Below are positions 25,819-34,439 of a stretch of DNA of 64,000 nucleotides, piece by piece. Each line of letters opens with the position of its first letter. Within the stretch, counting starts at the first letter, position 1. Source of the stretch: JBGMEA01 sp963674555 (lineage in GTDB: Bacteria > Bacillota > Clostridia > Eubacteriales > Anaerofustaceae); NCBI GenBank assembly GCA_963674555.1, contig OY771429.1:1364001-1428000 (forward strand), read 5' to 3'. The notes under the pieces were generated by a model. It saw only the letters and a program-made list of their open reading frames with translations. It made no database searches and was not told where the DNA came from. A program made the translations under genes and the position numbers.

Positions 25819-26838
25819 GTGAAATCAAATCGTATCGGCGCAATCATATTTGTATTACTCATCTTTGTGACAGGCTACGTTATTTTTAAAGATAATTCAT
25901 TGCAGGATATCATCCAAACGGTTAAAATGGTAAATCCGTTTTATTTGCTGGTCGCAGTGTTTATGATGTTTGTTTACGTTATGCTGCAATCGGGCAATCT
26001 TTATGTTACGCTTTCACATTTAAAACAAAAACCGCGGTACAGACGTTGTTTGGAATACTCATTCATCGAGTTTTATTTTTCCGCTATAACTCCTTCCGCA
26101 ACCGGCGGACAACCGATGCAAGTATATTATATGCAGCGCGATGACATCAGTGTGTCTGTCGCTTCGCTGACTGTCTTATTGTATGTATTTTCTTATCAAA
26201 CCGTTTTTTTGTTATACAGCGCCTCTATGTTCATTTTCAAATATCCGTTATTGAAATCCGTGAATATCCATGAGATCAGATTCTTTTTGATCTATGGTGC
26301 GGCAGCTTCACTCCTTTTGATCTCGGGCGTTATGGTTATCGTATTTTCAAATACGACAGCGCATCGTATAGCTGATTTTTTCGTGCGTCTACTCGCGAAG
26401 ATCCGTATCGTGAAAGACAAACAGAAAGTTTTGGCTAAAGTGGATGCGCAAATGGATGAATACGCCAACGGCGTGGATTATTTAAAAAAGAATTTGGGAT
26501 TATTTGCCCGCTTGTTTATTCTTATGTTTTTGCAGTTGACTGCCTATTTCAGTATCCCGTTTTTTATCTACCGCTCGTTCGGACTTTCTGCATATGGGTT
26601 TTTTGATGTGATCGCTATGCAATGCATGGTGCATCTTTCTGCGGCATCCTTACCGTTACCCGGTGCGGTCGGCGCAAATGAAAATAATTTTTATCGCCTG
26701 TTCAGAACGATCTATACACAAAGCATGATCTTTCCGGCATTGCTTTTAAGCAGGGGCATCAGTTTTTACGGGTTTATGATCATCAGCGGTATCATCGCGG
26801 CAATCGCTCATTTTAGGACGAAACGGGTCTCTTCGTAA
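25819..26838 (+). CDS. YbhN/MprF-like flippase-domain membrane protein (UPF0104)
   Basis: A GTG start at 25819 is preferred over ATG 25801 because AAAGGAAG lies 6 nt upstream; 339 residues. About eight membrane helices and the family hallmarks FSAITPSATGGQPMQVYYM and a conserved LPGAVGANENNFYRLF near the end. The family is related to the flippase half of lysyl-phosphatidylglycerol synthase MprF but lacks the aminoacyl-transferase domain. Probable lipid translocation; substrate unknown. Confidence 0.85.
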   Translation: MKSNRIGAIIFVLLIFVTGYVIFKDNSLQDIIQTVKMVNPFYLLVAVFMMFVYVMLQSGNLYVTLSHLKQKPRYRRCLEYSFIEFYFSAITPSATGGQPMQVYYMQRDDISVSVASLTVLLYVFSYQTVFLLYSASMFIFKYPLLKSVNIHEIRFFLIYGAAASLLLISGVMVIVFSNTTAHRIADFFVRLLAKIRIVKDKQKVLAKVDAQMDEYANGVDYLKKNLGLFARLFILMFLQLTAYFSIPFFIYRSFGLSAYGFFDVIAMQCMVHLSAASLPLPGAVGANENNFYRLFRTIYTQSMIFPALLLSRGISFYGFMIISGIIAAIAHFRTKRVSS

Positions 26839-26936
26839 AAAATGATATAAATTTTATGCAATTATTCAAATCTTACTTGACGACTATGATATAATAAGCA
26901 AAAAAGAAAGATGCTAACGCGCAAGGGTTTTGATAT

Positions 26937-28187
26937 ATGGATTATTATCAAGAGAATATTGAACGTATCGCTTCTTATATACAAGACGGAGAGAAAAAAG
27001 ACAATGACTGTAAGCTCGGCTTGGAAGCTGAGCATTTTATAGTTGAAAACGACACATGCATAAGTGTAGGCTATTATCAAGAAAACGGTGTGCGGGATAT
27101 CTTAGATGCCCTGAAACCCTTCTATGAAGAACCCGTGATGATCGACGGAACGATGTTGGGATTGAAGCGAGAGGATGCTTCCATCAGTTTGGAGCCCGCG
27201 GCTCAGTTTGAGATCAGCATAAAACCTATGATCGATATAAAACAGATCGAAGAGAGCTATAAAAGATTCTATCGCGAAACATCCGAAATGTTAGAGCAAT
27301 ATGATTATCGACTCATCAAACTCGGATACCATCCCGTAAGTAAGATCGATGAACTGAAAATGGTACCGAAAACGAGATATAAATACATGTCTGAATATCT
27401 TAGCGCAAGAGGCAAGTATGCGCTGAATATGATGAAGGGAACTGCTTCTGTACAAGTTTCGATTGATTATACATCGGAAGATGATTTTAAAGATAAATTC
27501 AGATTGGCGAATTGTTTTTCGCCCATTATTGCTTTTTTATGCGATAACACGCCGATCTTTGAAGGAAAACCGATCGAAAAATCCATGATGCGCACACAGA
27601 TCTGGAACCACGTGGATCCCGATAGGAGCATGATCGTACCGGGCGCATTGGATCGTCCTTTCGGTTATCAGGATTATGCCGAATATATTTACAACAGACC
27701 TGCCGTTATCACGCATATAGACGGTGAAGAGAAATCAACTAGGGAAACCTTGATGAAAGATATGTTCTCCGATAAACTTATGGAGCCGGAAGACATTATC
27801 TATAATCTTGGCATGTTTTTTCCGGATGTACGGGTAAAATATTATATCGAGATACGAATGGCGGATTCTATGCCGGATGCTTATATATTCGCATATACGG
27901 CTTTGATCAAAGGATTGTTTTACAATGAGTTGAATCGATCGAAATATTTGGAAATTTTCCGCGAAGTAAACAACGACAGTATCGTTCAAATGAAACATAT
28001 GTTGATCGAAGAGGATAAAGGCGCGAATGTATTCGGAGAAAATATATTTGATTTTATTCTTACGCTTATCAATGATGCCGGCGAAGGATTGCCCGAAAAT
28101 GAAAAGCATTATCTTGCGCCGCTGAAGGATCTTGCGCTCAGCAGACAGCATATCTACGAAGCTGAACCAAAGCAGTGTGAGGCATAA
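26937..28187 (+). CDS. Glutamate-cysteine ligase-like enzyme (GCS2 type)
   Basis: A 416-residue member of the carboxylate-amine ligase group that includes plant-type GshA and EgtA. Signatures: LGLEAEHFIV at ~27 (glutamate/Mg site), DASISLEPAAQFEIS at ~82, MKGTASVQVSIDY at ~163 and YIEIRMADSMP at ~300. These enzymes join the gamma-carboxyl of Glu to an amine, classically Cys, using ATP. It is followed 46 nt later by an ATP-grasp gene, matching a two-step peptide or thiol pathway. Substrate specificity is inferred. Confidence 0.8.
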   Translation: MDYYQENIERIASYIQDGEKKDNDCKLGLEAEHFIVENDTCISVGYYQENGVRDILDALKPFYEEPVMIDGTMLGLKREDASISLEPAAQFEISIKPMIDIKQIEESYKRFYRETSEMLEQYDYRLIKLGYHPVSKIDELKMVPKTRYKYMSEYLSARGKYALNMMKGTASVQVSIDYTSEDDFKDKFRLANCFSPIIAFLCDNTPIFEGKPIEKSMMRTQIWNHVDPDRSMIVPGALDRPFGYQDYAEYIYNRPAVITHIDGEEKSTRETLMKDMFSDKLMEPEDIIYNLGMFFPDVRVKYYIEIRMADSMPDAYIFAYTALIKGLFYNELNRSKYLEIFREVNNDSIVQMKHMLIEEDKGANVFGENIFDFILTLINDAGEGLPENEKHYLAPLKDLALSRQHIYEAEPKQCEA

Positions 28188-28233
28188 GAATCACAACGAT
28201 TTAACCGTATAAAAGATCGCAAAAGGGGACTGT

Positions 28234-29559
28234 ATGGATACAAAAACACTGAATAGAGAATATATACAGCTTATCGAAAACGATCTTGAAACGACAAGAA
28301 AAGAAATACTTGCCGTTCAAAAAGATTTTAAAACCGAAGCCGACCGATTCGATGCGGACCCTGTGGAATTCGGGATCGTTCCCAAATTTTTTACACAGGA
28401 GATAAGAGATCATTTCACAAAGATCACCGAAACGATGTACGGGATATTGATCAAAGTGATCGATCGTTATTTAAAAGACGCTGAATATCGCAAGTTATTC
28501 GGCTTTGAACCGTTACTTGAACAACTCATCTTATCAAACAGCGGATATGAAAGCTTACTGCCGATCTTACGCATCGACGTATTTTACAATGAAGAGACCG
28601 GAGCTTTTAAATTTTGCGAATGTAATACCGACGGAACGAGCGGGATGGGGGAAGAATGGGATATCGCTAAGGCTATGGCAAGTACGACAGTCTTTCGTAA
28701 ATTTGCCGAAGGTAAACATATCGTACAAGACGATCTGTTTGCAGCGTTGATCGATGAATTCTTAATGATCTATGACGGTTACGACAAAAAGGTTGAAGAT
28801 CCTGTGATAGCAGTCGTCGATTTTATGGAAAGCGGTGTTTGCAGCGAATTCGAAACATTTAAAAAACGTATCGAAGCGCGCGGTTATAAAGCGATCGTCG
28901 CGGATATTCGTGAACTGACATATAAAAATCATTCTTTATATCATAAAGATATAAAAATAGACGTAATATACCGCCGAGCGGTAACAGGCGAGATCATGGC
29001 AAAAAAAGAGACCTGTACGGACTTTATACAAAGTATCTTGGAAGAAGCGGTTTGTGTGATCGGACATCCTCGTACACAGATCGCGCATGTGAAATTACAT
29101 TACATCATTTTATCGATGCCTCAGACTCATGCCTTTTTGACGGGTAGTGAAATCGAATTTATAAAAAAACATATCCCGTTTACAACGATGCTGCAAAACA
29201 ACGATTACGATCCTGAACAAATACTTTCCCATAAAGATGATTGGGTCATCAAGCCGTCTGATATGTACGCATCTAAAAATGTGTGTGTCGGAAAAAATAT
29301 GACGGATGAAGAATGGTCTGAATCGTTTGAAAAAGGTGTGCAAAATAATTATTTATTGCAATCTTATTATGAACCTTACCATACAGAGAACGCTTATTTC
29401 AGCAAGGACGGCAATTTGGTCGTAGATCATTTCAGAAACATCACGGGTCTTTACGTATTCAACGGTAAGTTTTCGGGTGTCTTTTCGCGTATCAGTAAAA
29501 AAGCGATCATAACATCAAACTATCATGGTTTATCAGTGGGCAGTATGTTTGTGTCCTAA
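28234..29559 (+). CDS. ATP-grasp ligase, glutathionylspermidine-synthase-like
   Basis: A 441-residue protein with an ATP-grasp layout of the GSP-synthase type: FKFCECNTDGTSGMGE at ~128 (the CExNxDxxxG class motif), a central NTP-binding region and near the end HKDDWVIKPSDMYASKNV (P-loop-like) and YLLQSYYEPY. The order and FNVCEINTD-type motif are characteristic of the circularly permuted ATP-grasp/GSPS family. Together with the gamma-glutamyl ligase upstream it probably adds a second amine or amino acid to gamma-Glu-Cys or a related dipeptide. AAAGGGG ribosome site upstream, terminator downstream. Confidence 0.75.
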   Translation: MDTKTLNREYIQLIENDLETTRKEILAVQKDFKTEADRFDADPVEFGIVPKFFTQEIRDHFTKITETMYGILIKVIDRYLKDAEYRKLFGFEPLLEQLILSNSGYESLLPILRIDVFYNEETGAFKFCECNTDGTSGMGEEWDIAKAMASTTVFRKFAEGKHIVQDDLFAALIDEFLMIYDGYDKKVEDPVIAVVDFMESGVCSEFETFKKRIEARGYKAIVADIRELTYKNHSLYHKDIKIDVIYRRAVTGEIMAKKETCTDFIQSILEEAVCVIGHPRTQIAHVKLHYIILSMPQTHAFLTGSEIEFIKKHIPFTTMLQNNDYDPEQILSHKDDWVIKPSDMYASKNVCVGKNMTDEEWSESFEKGVQNNYLLQSYYEPYHTENAYFSKDGNLVVDHFRNITGLYVFNGKFSGVFSRISKKAIITSNYHGLSVGSMFVS

Positions 29560-29590
29560 AGCTAAAACCCTTATAAAACATATAATAAAA

Positions 29591-29627
29591 AAACGCAATC
29601 GTACGAAACCGTACGTTGCGTTTATTT
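29591..29627. terminator. Bidirectional terminator
   Basis: AAACGCAA(T)CGTACG, AAAC loop, CGTACGTTGCGTTT with A and T runs on both flanks. Serves the ligase operon from the left and the metal-permease gene from the right. Confidence 0.9.
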
Positions 29628-29634
29628 ATTTACT

Positions 29635-30474
29635 TTAAGCATGCTCTTTGTGCGTGTGCAACCACTTCGGAAGATTCTTTTTTAATAAAGATACCGACAG
29701 ATAGATGACAGCGCTGATAATAATGATACAGGCGCCCGACGGAATTGCCAAATAATAAGAGACAGTCAGTCCGATAATATTTAACAACAGACCGATAAGC
29801 ACTGAACCCAAGATCACTTTACCGATAGAATTGAAAAATAATTTTGCGAGGGACACCGGGATAGTCATAAGCGCGATGGTTAAGATGATCCCTACGATCT
29901 TTATCAATACGATGATGCCGATAGGGATCATGATATAAATGACTGCGTTAAGTAATTTTACGTTTATGCCGCGTATCGCAGCATATTCATCGTCAAAAAG
30001 ATAAAGCGTTATATAGTGAAATAATACGAGAAACAGAAGGACGACGATCGCGGTAAATACAGCCATATATACGATCGAACTCGTTGAGACCGATAAGATA
30101 TTACCGAACAGATAACTTGTCATATCAGGCATGTAGCCGGGTGAGAGTGAGATAAAAAGTATACCGAGCGCCATGCCGAAAGACCACAAGATCCCGATCA
30201 TTGTATCCGGATTGATCTTCATATCTTTTTTTGACATATTCAAGATCACCAACGAGGAACCCGTTGCAAAGAGCATACCGCCCCAGAGCGGTTCAAAACC
30301 CAACAAGTAACCCAGTCCGATCCCGCCGAAAGACGCGTGCGCTATGCCGCCCGACATACTGATCAATTGTTTTTCGATCGCGATCGTCCCTAAGATACCC
30401 GCTACGATGCTGGCAAGAAGCGCAGCGATAAAAGCATTTTGCATAAAAGTATAGTGTAAGATGGCGTCTATCAT
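29635..30474 (-). CDS. znuB: Zinc/manganese ABC transporter permease
   Basis: A 279-residue ABC-3 family permease with about eight helices. Typical segments are MQNAFIAALLASIVAGILGTIAIEKQLISMSGGIAHASFGGIGLGYLLG (GIAHASFGGIG is the family signature) and LLNAVIYIMIPIGIIVLIKIVGIILTIALMTIPVSLAKL. The start overlaps the ATPase stop by 4 nt. Zn versus Mn cannot be separated from this sequence; the linked Fur-family gene makes Zn the likelier ion. Confidence 0.85.
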   Translation of the reverse strand: MIDAILHYTFMQNAFIAALLASIVAGILGTIAIEKQLISMSGGIAHASFGGIGLGYLLGFEPLWGGMLFATGSSLVILNMSKKDMKINPDTMIGILWSFGMALGILFISLSPGYMPDMTSYLFGNILSVSTSSIVYMAVFTAIVVLLFLVLFHYITLYLFDDEYAAIRGINVKLLNAVIYIMIPIGIIVLIKIVGIILTIALMTIPVSLAKLFFNSIGKVILGSVLIGLLLNIIGLTVSYYLAIPSGACIIIISAVIYLSVSLLKKNLPKWLHTHKEHA

Positions 30475-31151
30475 AATTGAATACCACCTTTCAATTTTTT
30501 TTGCAAGACTTCCGGTATTGGGTACTGTTGCACAGATCGATTCGCGTAAATCGCCTTGTCGGCTATATCCAGTATCGCGTCGATGTGGTGGCTTGCGATA
30601 ACGATGGTATGATCCTTTTTCAAAGAGTCCAAGATGGCGTACAGTTCAGTCGTTACCGTAACATCGAGCCCCGCGTCCGGTTCGTCGAGCACAAGCAGAT
30701 CGGCTTTAGAAGCTAAGGCTCTCGCGATGCACGCGCGTTGCAATTGTCCGATGGAAAGTTGTGATATATGCCTGTCGATGCATGTTTCCAATCCGACTTG
30801 GATCAGTGATTCTTCAGCGGTCTTTTTTTGATCCGAGGTATATTTATAAAAAGGCTTGATATGCGGGTCAAGCGTACCCATAAGGACCATTTGCCTAACG
30901 GTGATCGGAAAAGATCTGCGGAAAGAAACGGCTTGAGATACATACCCTGTCGTATGTTCTCGCGCGAATAGTATCTGACCGTGATCCGGTCGGATGAATC
31001 CCACCAATAGTTTTATCAAGGTGCTTTTCCCTCCGCCGTTCGGACCTACAATCGCGGTTATCGTGTTTTCTTCTGCTGTGAAACTGACTCCATCCACCGC
31101 GCAGATATTTTCATAGCAAAAACGTACATTTTCAAACTCTATAAATTCCAT
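30471..31151 (-). CDS. znuC: Zinc/manganese ABC transporter ATPase
   Basis: A 226-residue ABC ATPase. Walker A GPNGGGKSTL, Q-loop TGYVSQ, signature LSIGQLQRACIARAL, Walker B LLVLDEPDAGLD and the switch His in VIASHHID are all present. Overlaps the permease downstream and is 8 nt from the binding-protein gene upstream. Confidence 0.9.
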   Translation of the reverse strand: MEFIEFENVRFCYENICAVDGVSFTAEENTITAIVGPNGGGKSTLIKLLVGFIRPDHGQILFAREHTTGYVSQAVSFRRSFPITVRQMVLMGTLDPHIKPFYKYTSDQKKTAEESLIQVGLETCIDRHISQLSIGQLQRACIARALASKADLLVLDEPDAGLDVTVTTELYAILDSLKKDHTIVIASHHIDAILDIADKAIYANRSVQQYPIPEVLQKKLKGGIQL

Positions 31152-31159
31152 CGTACCTC

Positions 31160-32032
31160 TTATTTTGTTTCCGCCGCCAACAAGGTGTCCGTGAATGCTT
31201 CGAGATTTTGGATATAGTCATATGACAGCGGCGCTGTTTGTGCTACGCTGCCTTCGATCTCTTCAGCGATCGTTTGCGCTTGCGTATCATCGAATTCTTC
31301 TTGATAGAAAACAGTGTGTATATTATGCTCCAATGCGTAATCGACGACATATTGCATGTCGGTCGCGCTTGCTTCTTTATTTTCTGTCTCGATCGATATC
31401 ATTTCCAGATCGTAATCCTCTGCAAAATAGCCGTAAGCGGCGTGGTACATGATGAACGACCTATTGTTTAAGCCACCGAGCGAATCTTTTATCTTAATAT
31501 CAAGTGCTTCAAGCATAGCAATATAATCACTTGCGTTTTGTTGATAGATCTCGCGATTGGCTTCATCGATCGCTGACAATTCATCAGCTATGGTTTGTAC
31601 CATAACGATCGCTCTTTTAGGTGAAAGCCAAAGATGCGGATCGATCGCGCCGCTTGCTTCGTCTATGACGCGCGGGTCATATACGGCATTGACCGATGCT
31701 CTTAGATCTACAATAAGCAGATCTTTGCTATAACTTTCGACTTTCGGAAGGATATTTGCTTGTTCGGTCGGCATCTGCAAGGTAAAGTAGATTTTCGCAT
31801 CCGATAAAGCCTGCATTTCAGCGGCACTCGGTTCGTAATTTGCGGGACTGTTTCCGGGCGGGATCAATGTGATCACTTCGACCAGCTCTCCCGCTACTTG
31901 CTCAACAAAAGCCGCTTCGGGTACGATACCTACTGCGACGATCAGTTTGTCATTATCATCTTTTGTTTTTTCACAGGATGACAGAGAAAGGATCAAAAGA
32001 ACAGTCAAAATAAAGTAAACAATCTTCTTCAT
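31160..32032 (-). CDS. znuA: Zinc/manganese ABC transporter binding lipoprotein
   Basis: The start is placed at 32032 because AAGGAG sits 7 nt upstream; this gives 290 residues. A lipoprotein signal ends in LSLSSC (lipobox, Cys ~21). The cluster A-1 solute-binding fold is clear: IPPGNSPANYEPSAAEM, DPHLWLSPKRAIVM, MYHAAYGYFAEDYDLE and FYQEEFDDTQAQTIAEEI. The usual first metal His (SPHxYEP) is Asn here, leaving His in HLW, His in YHAAYG and the acidic residue. There is no His-rich loop, which favours a Mn/Zn-type site. Confidence 0.88.
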   Translation of the reverse strand: MKKIVYFILTVLLILSLSSCEKTKDDNDKLIVAVGIVPEAAFVEQVAGELVEVITLIPPGNSPANYEPSAAEMQALSDAKIYFTLQMPTEQANILPKVESYSKDLLIVDLRASVNAVYDPRVIDEASGAIDPHLWLSPKRAIVMVQTIADELSAIDEANREIYQQNASDYIAMLEALDIKIKDSLGGLNNRSFIMYHAAYGYFAEDYDLEMISIETENKEASATDMQYVVDYALEHNIHTVFYQEEFDDTQAQTIAEEIEGSVAQTAPLSYDYIQNLEAFTDTLLAAETK

Positions 32033-32044
32033 ATGGGTACTCCT

Positions 32045-32096
32045 TATTGCAAATGACTTGCAATAAAATTTTAACACTTGAATCATTTGTTGTCAA
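32045..32096 (-). promoter_or_regulatory. znu promoter with perfect palindromic operator
   Basis: Reading the minus strand: TTGACA (32096-32091), 17 bp, TAAAAT (32073-32068), then TATTGCAA-N5-TTGCAATA (32065-32045), a perfect 8+8 inverted repeat just before the ribosome site. The operator covers the transcription start region. The adjacent Fur-family gene is the natural candidate to bind it. Confidence 0.75.
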
Positions 32097-32100
32097 TACG

Positions 32101-32129
32101 AAAACCGATAGTAGATACTATCGGTTTTT
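32101..32129 (-). terminator. Hairpin at the end of the zur-like gene
   Basis: A 13-bp stem AAAACCGATAGTA/TACTATCGGTTTT, overlapping the stop codon, with T4 on the minus strand. It separates the regulator from the transporter transcript. Confidence 0.75.
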
Positions 32130-32540
32130 CTGACAATTACTGCATGTGCCGTATATTTCTATTTTATGAGAGCTTTCTTCAAAATCGTTTTCCTTTGCGA
32201 AATCCGCCCAGAATTTATGAGAGCAAGGGAATTGTATGATCTTGCCGCATTCATTGCAAATGAAATGATGGTGATGGTTGCCGTGATACAATATATAACG
32301 ATTGATACCGTTATCGTCAAGCATTGTTTCAACGATATCCAGTTTTAAGAATTGTTGCATATTTCGGTAGATCGTTGTTGTGTCCATATTTACATCGTTC
32401 GGCAAGTAGCGCTCAATGTCGGCTATTGAAAGCATGATATCATTATGCGCAAACAATATTTCAAGAAGTTGTTTCTTTTGAAAAGTGATGCGATACCCAC
32501 TTTCCCTTAACGTTTCGTAAATTTCATTTTTGGTATTCAT
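32118..32540 (-). CDS. zur: Fur-family regulator, Zur-like
   Basis: ATG 32540 is chosen since the domain begins there; 140 residues. Winged helix YRITFQKKQLLEILFAHNDIMLSIADIERYL...MDTTTIYRNMQQFL, regulatory site GNHHHHF, and two structural-zinc pairs CNEC and CSNC. Unlike the gene at 21610 it keeps all four structural Cys. It lies immediately upstream of the ABC metal operon whose promoter carries a palindrome, so control of zinc uptake is the simplest role. An iron-type Fur cannot be fully excluded. Confidence 0.82.
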   Translation of the reverse strand: MNTKNEIYETLRESGYRITFQKKQLLEILFAHNDIMLSIADIERYLPNDVNMDTTTIYRNMQQFLKLDIVETMLDDNGINRYILYHGNHHHHFICNECGKIIQFPCSHKFWADFAKENDFEESSHKIEIYGTCSNCQKNR

Positions 32541-32600
32541 GTGATCATACGACCTTTGTAATAAATTAACCTTTGGTTTGACGGTATTCTCTTTATTTGC

Positions 32601-32629
32601 AGTATATAACATTCATTTGCGTACATCAA
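32601..32629 (-). promoter_or_regulatory. Promoter of the zur-like gene
   Basis: On the minus strand TTGATG (32629-32624), 17 bp, TATACT (32606-32601). No copy of the znu palindrome is present here, so autoregulation through the same site is not evident. Confidence 0.6.
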
Positions 32630-32772
32630 GGTAAACTGTGTTCAATTAACGATTGACCTTGTGATCACAACGATTCATTTAACGTGTATGTGCTTTATTT
32701 TAACTGAATCTTTTCTTAAAAATATTCTGTATTTTTTTTTACATTTATGCTATACTATTACAGCAAAGATAT

Positions 32773-32849
32773 GCGCCCTTAGCTCAGCTGGATAGAGCGT
32801 TCGGCTACGAACCGAGAGGTCGTGGGTTCAAATCCCTCAGGGCGTACCA
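32773..32849 (+). tRNA. tRNA-Arg (ACG)
   Basis: 77 nt with encoded CCA. Acceptor GCGCCCT/AGGGCGT (one G-U), D arm TAGCTCAGCTGGATAGAGC, anticodon loop CTACGAA (ACG) and T arm GTTCAAATC. A terminator follows 9 nt later. Confidence 0.95.
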
Positions 32850-32858
32850 TTTAAAAAC

Positions 32859-32883
32859 AAAGTAGTTGAAAAACTACTTTTTT
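32859..32883 (+). terminator. Terminator after tRNA-Arg
   Basis: AAAGTAGTT, GAAA loop, AACTACTTT followed by TTT. Confidence 0.85.
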
Positions 32884-32952
32884 CATAGGAGAGATATAAA
32901 GTTTGAATCTTTTCAAAAACACGATTCAATCATAATAGCATGAAGGAGCGTT

Positions 32953-33507
32953 ATGGCGATCAACGAACAAATACAAATAGAATGGGATATCAAAGTACCG
33001 ATTTTTAAAAATAAACTTATCGTAAGACAACTGGGACTTGCGATCGGCATACCGTTCGGGATATTGCTTTTGTTATTTTTAGGATTTGCCGTGTTTACGC
33101 AGGATCGTGGCGCGTGGTACGCCGTTACGATCGTCGTGGTTTTGTTGTTGTTGACTTTTGTTTTCGTCATGATTATTTTCAGAGGCGTTTACGATGTGCA
33201 TTTTTCCATCGGTGATAAAGGTATCGATTCCCACACAAACGCCAAACAAGCAAAAAAAGCGCGAGCGATCAACAGACTCGCATTTCTTGGCGGATTGCTT
33301 CGTGGCATGCTGTCAGTGGCGGGCGCAGGGATGCTTGCCGAGAGTAGGCAAAAAGTATCGATACGCTGGGATAAAGTAAGGACGGTCAAATATTATCCTC
33401 GCTCTTATACGATCTTGATCAAAGAAAATCCGATGAACAGTATGGGCATTTTCTGTACGGCGGAGAATTACGCATCAGTTGAAAAAATGATCAAAGAGCG
33501 CGTTTAA
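32953..33507 (+). CDS. Two-helix membrane protein with PH/YcxB-like domain
   Basis: A 184-residue protein with two adjacent hydrophobic helices (about 26-46 LGLAIGIPFGILLLLFLGFAV and 54-76 WYAVTIVVVLLLLTFVFVMII) then a cytoplasmic domain (~80-184). That domain has the strand order of YcxB/PH-like proteins: DVHFSIGDKGIDSH, VSIRWDKVRTVKYYPRSYTILI, MGIFCTAENYASVEKMIKERV. Function unknown. The internal Gly/Ala-rich segment LAFLGGLLRGMLSVAGAGML is unusual for such domains. Confidence 0.75.
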   Translation: MAINEQIQIEWDIKVPIFKNKLIVRQLGLAIGIPFGILLLLFLGFAVFTQDRGAWYAVTIVVVLLLLTFVFVMIIFRGVYDVHFSIGDKGIDSHTNAKQAKKARAINRLAFLGGLLRGMLSVAGAGMLAESRQKVSIRWDKVRTVKYYPRSYTILIKENPMNSMGIFCTAENYASVEKMIKERV

Positions 33508-33530
33508 TCGATACCGATCATATTACGAAT

Positions 33531-33560
33531 AAGCCGAGAGATAGTATTTCTCGGTTTTAT
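33531..33560 (+). terminator. Probable terminator
   Basis: Stem CCGAGA/TCTCGG with TTTTATTTATT after it, 24 nt past the stop codon. Confidence 0.7.
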
Positions 33561-33678
33561 TTATTTTGAAGATATTTTTATATTTTAAAAATGAATTGAA
33601 ATATGATACAATATTAATAGGGATTGTAGTATTTTGAAAATGCATCCCGATTTTAATCTGGTTTTGTGAGGTGATAAG

Positions 33679-33855
33679 ATGAAATGTCCAACATGTGAGC
33701 AAGAATTGGACCAAGGCCTTGTTACATGTCCGTTTTGTGGTGCTGATCTTGCGGCGATCGCCCAAGAGCTTTCAGAAGGCTCGATCGCTGAAGCGTACAG
33801 TACAGATATGTCATCTAAAAATGTGCAGGACATCCAAAAAGAAACTGAGAAATAG
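33679..33855 (+). CDS. Zinc-ribbon protein, 58 aa
   Basis: ATG 33679 with GAGGTGATAAG upstream. One zinc ribbon, CPTCEQELDQGLVTCPFCGADL, at residues 3-24, then an acidic Ser-rich helix (AQELSEGSIAEAYSTDMSSKN). First member of a run of zinc-ribbon genes extending to 40.6 kb. The second half is not similar to the next members, so only the ribbon is shared. Role unknown. Confidence 0.8.
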   Translation: MKCPTCEQELDQGLVTCPFCGADLAAIAQELSEGSIAEAYSTDMSSKNVQDIQKETEK

Positions 33856-34005
33856 AGAAGAGTTTACACGCGTATATGTATATTGAACCTTTTATGACAT
33901 AAATGTCTGTTATATACGTTGTGTAACTGAATAAATATTTTGACCTGTTGTGCAGACATATCAATTTGTTTCCCAAATTTAATTTAAATAAAGTGAGGTA
34001 ACCAA

Positions 34006-34317
34006 ATGAAATGTGAAAAATGTGCAAAAGAGATACCTGCTGACAGCAAATTTTGTCCATATTGTGGAAATGAGATCGCTGTACAAACACAAGCAGGATA
34101 CTCAAACGAAAAAGTAGTGGCAGATATAACACAAGATGCACCTTTGATGAAATGTGCGGCTTGTGGTATGGACATTCCTGCAGACAGCAACTATTGTCCG
34201 TATTGCGGAGCAGACCTTTCCGAAATGAGACATAATGTCCTAGAAGCAACTGCAAATGAAGCAATGGGTTCAGTACCGGAAGCTATTATACAAGACCCAG
34301 AGGAAATCGAAGAATAA
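34006..34317 (+). CDS. Double zinc-ribbon protein (duplication copy 1)
   Basis: A 103-residue protein with two zinc ribbons: CEKCAKEIPADSKFCPYCG (3-21) and CAACGMDIPADSNYCPYCG (~48-66). A Val/Asp/Gln linker and a conserved tail MRHNVLEATANEAMGSVPEA follow. No membrane helix, so probably cytoplasmic. Ribbons of this type (DUF2116/zinc_ribbon_2) bind zinc and often bridge proteins. Ribosome site GTGAGGTAAC shared by all copies. Confidence 0.85.
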   Translation: MKCEKCAKEIPADSKFCPYCGNEIAVQTQAGYSNEKVVADITQDAPLMKCAACGMDIPADSNYCPYCGADLSEMRHNVLEATANEAMGSVPEAIIQDPEEIEE

Positions 34318-34331
34318 AACCAAGACATCAA

Positions 34332-34353
34332 GGGCTATCGCATGCGATAGCCC
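34332..34353. other. 22-bp perfect palindrome (copy 1)
   Basis: Arms GGGCTATCGCA/TGCGATAGCCC, 14 nt after the stop codon. The sequence after it is A/T mixed without a T run, so a weak terminator, an mRNA 3' stabiliser or a protein site. Confidence 0.7.
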
Positions 34354-34439
34354 AAATATATGCAATTTAATAAGATTTTGCAAATAATCCAAGCATATCG
34401 TTTTAATTTTTTATTAAATAAATAATGTGAGGTAACCAA

